This document shows, piece after piece, positions 7,129 to 8,296 of a stretch of DNA of 8,296 bases. The translations under genes were made by a program, and so were the position numbers. The notes under the pieces were generated by a model, which ran no database searches, had not been told where the DNA came from, and saw nothing but the letters and a program-made list of their open reading frames with translations. The first letter of the stretch is position 1. Each line of letters begins with the position of its first letter. The DNA is from Chitinophagaceae bacterium (GTDB lineage Bacteria; Bacteroidota; Bacteroidia; Chitinophagales; Chitinophagaceae): contig DPWF01000233.1 of assembly GCA_003526435.1 (NCBI GenBank), forward strand, positions 1 to 8,296, written 5' to 3'.

Positions 7129-7326
7129 TTATTGAAATAAATAATCTAGTCTGTCGATTGTATTTACGGGCGAATATGCCTGCTGCACCTGTTCCTGTTC
7201 ACAGTTTTCAGTTTTTATCAACCCCGGATGTGTTGCAAATCCTGTAATGGTGCACATGGCAAAACCAATACCCAGGTAACTCAGAAAGCTGAAATAACCG
7301 CTGTATGTATGTTCTGGCTTGTTCAT
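7129..7326 (-). CDS. Small single-pass membrane protein, unknown function
   Basis: This is a 65-residue protein starting MNKPEHTYSGYFSFLSYLGI. Residues 11-31 form one clear hydrophobic membrane segment. The remaining half is polar, rich in Glu/Gln and ends LDYLFQ. Two cysteines are present (C25 in the helix and C42 after it). I recognise no family. The frame opens upstream at a TTG (7347), but that triplet belongs to a promoter-like TTTTG and has no supporting signal, so ATG 7326 is preferred. The gene precedes a globin by 20 nt on the same strand, suggesting a shared operon and possibly membrane-associated function with the globin. Support for coding is the operon-like spacing, the clean membrane helix and the promoter-like box upstream. 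Confidence 0.6.
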   Translation of the reverse strand: MNKPEHTYSGYFSFLSYLGIGFAMCTITGFATHPGLIKTENCEQEQVQQAYSPVNTIDRLDYLFQ

Positions 7327-7344
7327 AACGTTTGATTTATGATG

Positions 7345-7360
7345 CAAAAGTCTATACTTG
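7345..7360. promoter_or_regulatory. Abutting divergent promoter-like boxes
   Basis: On the - strand GACTTTTG (7352-7345) fits TAnnTTTG in five of six defined positions and lies 18 nt before the ATG of the small membrane protein. On the + strand TATACTTG (7353-7360) also fits five of six and starts immediately beside it, just before a 28-codon ORF at 7364. The -33 partners are poorly defined (TTTTAG on the - strand at 7376-7371). This is a candidate divergent promoter pair only. Confidence 0.3.
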
Positions 7361-7363
7361 AAA

Positions 7364-7450
7364 ATGTCATCTAAAATTTTTGAAGATGAGTTGTCTTCAA
7401 AATCTGATGAAATGTGGCGAATTGCTATTGAAGCGTTTTGGAATAACTGA
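7364..7450 (+). CDS. Small ORF, 28 codons, possibly the first part of a frameshifted gene
   Basis: ATG 7364 opens a protein-like reading beginning MSSKIFEDELSSKSDEMWRI and closing at a TGA after AFWNN. It is acidic and then amphipathic. A second protein-like frame (EWLFTSSERFERQYSLQQIT onward, ending at 7595) continues from the same place in another phase. Loss of one T from the TTTT run at 7436-7439 would join the two into about 76 residues. A 9-bp inverted repeat (7378-7386 with 7394-7402) lies inside. It could be a genuine microprotein, a decayed gene, a sequencing error or a chance ORF. I do not recognise the product. Confidence 0.25.
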   Translation: MSSKIFEDELSSKSDEMWRIAIEAFWNN

Positions 7451-7615
7451 ATGGCTGTTTACCTCTTCGGAAAGATTTGAAAGGCAATATTCACTTCAAC
7501 AAATAACAAGTACGGTTAAACAGTTTTTTAGCACACTTCGGCTACTATTCTTTTTTAGCGGCATTGCAACGACTGAATTTTGCAGCCGTATTTAATTCAA
7601 TTATATAAAAAGAGT
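7451..7615 (+). other. Intergenic stretch before the hydrolase gene
   Basis: Apart from the out-of-phase continuation of the small ORF (to 7595), I see no gene here. TTTTG at 7578-7582 and the AT-rich TATATAAA near 7603-7610 could be parts of a promoter for the lipoprotein, but the match to the TAnnTTTG pattern is poor. AAAGAG just before the ATG at 7616 is a modest ribosome-binding site. Confidence 0.35.
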
Positions 7616-8296
7616 ATGAAAAACGTATTTCAAAAAAGCATGAGCCTGTTAGTGGCCACGGTTATTTTAGTATCCTGTAGCAAACAACAAATTACGGCAC
7701 CTTCAGCGCCTGCTCAGTCTTTAGACAGCAACCAGGGTGGTAGTATTCAACCTGAAATCACACAAACTGTTTATCTCAGCAATCCAACCGGTGGTAACCC
7801 TTTAAAAGCAGTTTTATTCATTCCTGCGTCAACGACTATAGTTCCTGCAGTGGTGGTACAGCATGGAAGCGGTGGATTGTGGAGCAGCACCGATACTACA
7901 AATACTAAACTTGCCAATCAATTTAAAATATGGATTGATTCATTTAGGGTAAATAAAATTGCCGCCTTATTTGTAGACAGTTATACAGCTCGTGGTGTAA
8001 AAACTTTTCCCAATGTAGCGCCTCCCGACAATCTTTTTCTTGCGGCAGAATTTGTTCGCCCAAGAGATGCGTATGCAGGACTCGCATTTCTCAGAACACA
8101 ACAACGCATCAATGGACAAAAAATAGCCTTACTTGGTTTTTCGCATGGCGGTACCAGTGTTTTGAGTACCGTTGTGAATGCGGATGCCGTAAGTAAACCT
8201 GTATGGTCGGTGTACAGTTCAAAAACAGATTCAACTTATACGGCAGGCGTTTTGGCACCAGCGGCTCGGCCTGCAGAAGGAGGTTTTGTTGCTGCT
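7616..8296 (+). CDS. Dienelactone-hydrolase-like alpha/beta hydrolase lipoprotein (truncated by window end)
   Basis: The 227 codons visible from ATG 7616 run off the right edge with no stop. Residues 1-20 are a lipoprotein signal ending in the lipobox LVSC with C21 as the lipidated cysteine; it is followed by SKQQ and a low-complexity Ser/Ala/Pro/Gln linker, so the mature protein should be membrane-anchored. The catalytic domain starts near residue 50. HGSGG (83-87) is the expected oxyanion loop, and GFSHGG holds the nucleophile S176 in the G-x-S-x-G elbow typical of dienelactone hydrolases and related serine esterases. The Asp and His of the triad should lie beyond the window or near its end. 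The substrate is unknown; the family splits esters, lactones or acyl bonds. A weak AAAGAG precedes the start. Confidence 0.88.
   Translation, partial: MKNVFQKSMSLLVATVILVSCSKQQITAPSAPAQSLDSNQGGSIQPEITQTVYLSNPTGGNPLKAVLFIPASTTIVPAVVVQHGSGGLWSSTDTTNTKLANQFKIWIDSFRVNKIAALFVDSYTARGVKTFPNVAPPDNLFLAAEFVRPRDAYAGLAFLRTQQRINGQKIALLGFSHGGTSVLSTVVNADAVSKPVWSVYSSKTDSTYTAGVLAPAARPAEGGFVAA

Noticed and set aside
7380..7595. 71-codon + strand ORF from a TTG start as an independent gene
   Set aside because: It has no plausible start signal, and its first part is out of phase with the more protein-like 7364 reading. It is kept only as a possible second half of a frameshifted gene.

Overview
The window looks like ordinary chromosome of a member of the Bacteroidota, most likely near Chitinophagaceae. 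The evidence is a two-propeller sensor kinase paired with a LytTR regulator, start sites with little Shine-Dalgarno signal, TAnnTTTG-like promoter boxes, and a lipoprotein whose lipobox is followed directly by Ser-Lys. No rRNA, tRNA, CRISPR array, transposase or phage gene is visible.

Left part (1-2211, + strand): the last 33 codons of an unidentified gene, then a strikingly perfect palindrome (113-177), a GT39-type membrane glycosyltransferase (223-1764), and a stand-alone B12-binding domain of the methylmalonyl-CoA mutase type (1795-2211). The last of these has its own promoter-like box.

Middle part (2214-6100, - strand): a translationally coupled two-component operon. A 1041-residue periplasmic-propeller histidine kinase overlaps a LytTR response regulator by 4 nt. 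The regulator ends 2 nt from the convergent B12-binding gene. Upstream of the kinase, 6148-6198 holds three copies of a 9-bp element at an exact 21-bp period. That spacing and sequence are expected of LytTR binding sites, so this is the best candidate for a new regulatory element here.

Right part (6200-7326, - strand): two tandem single-domain globins, about half identical. The upstream one is preceded by a small single-pass membrane protein in an apparent operon, and a good intrinsic terminator separates the two globin genes. A divergent intergenic region (7327-7615) contains abutting promoter-like boxes and a small, possibly frameshifted ORF. It leads into a + strand lipoprotein of the dienelactone-hydrolase / alpha-beta hydrolase type, which is cut off by the window end.

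No wholly new multi-gene system is evident. The points most worth a second look are the 21-bp repeat operator, the small membrane protein with its globin, and the 65-nt palindrome.
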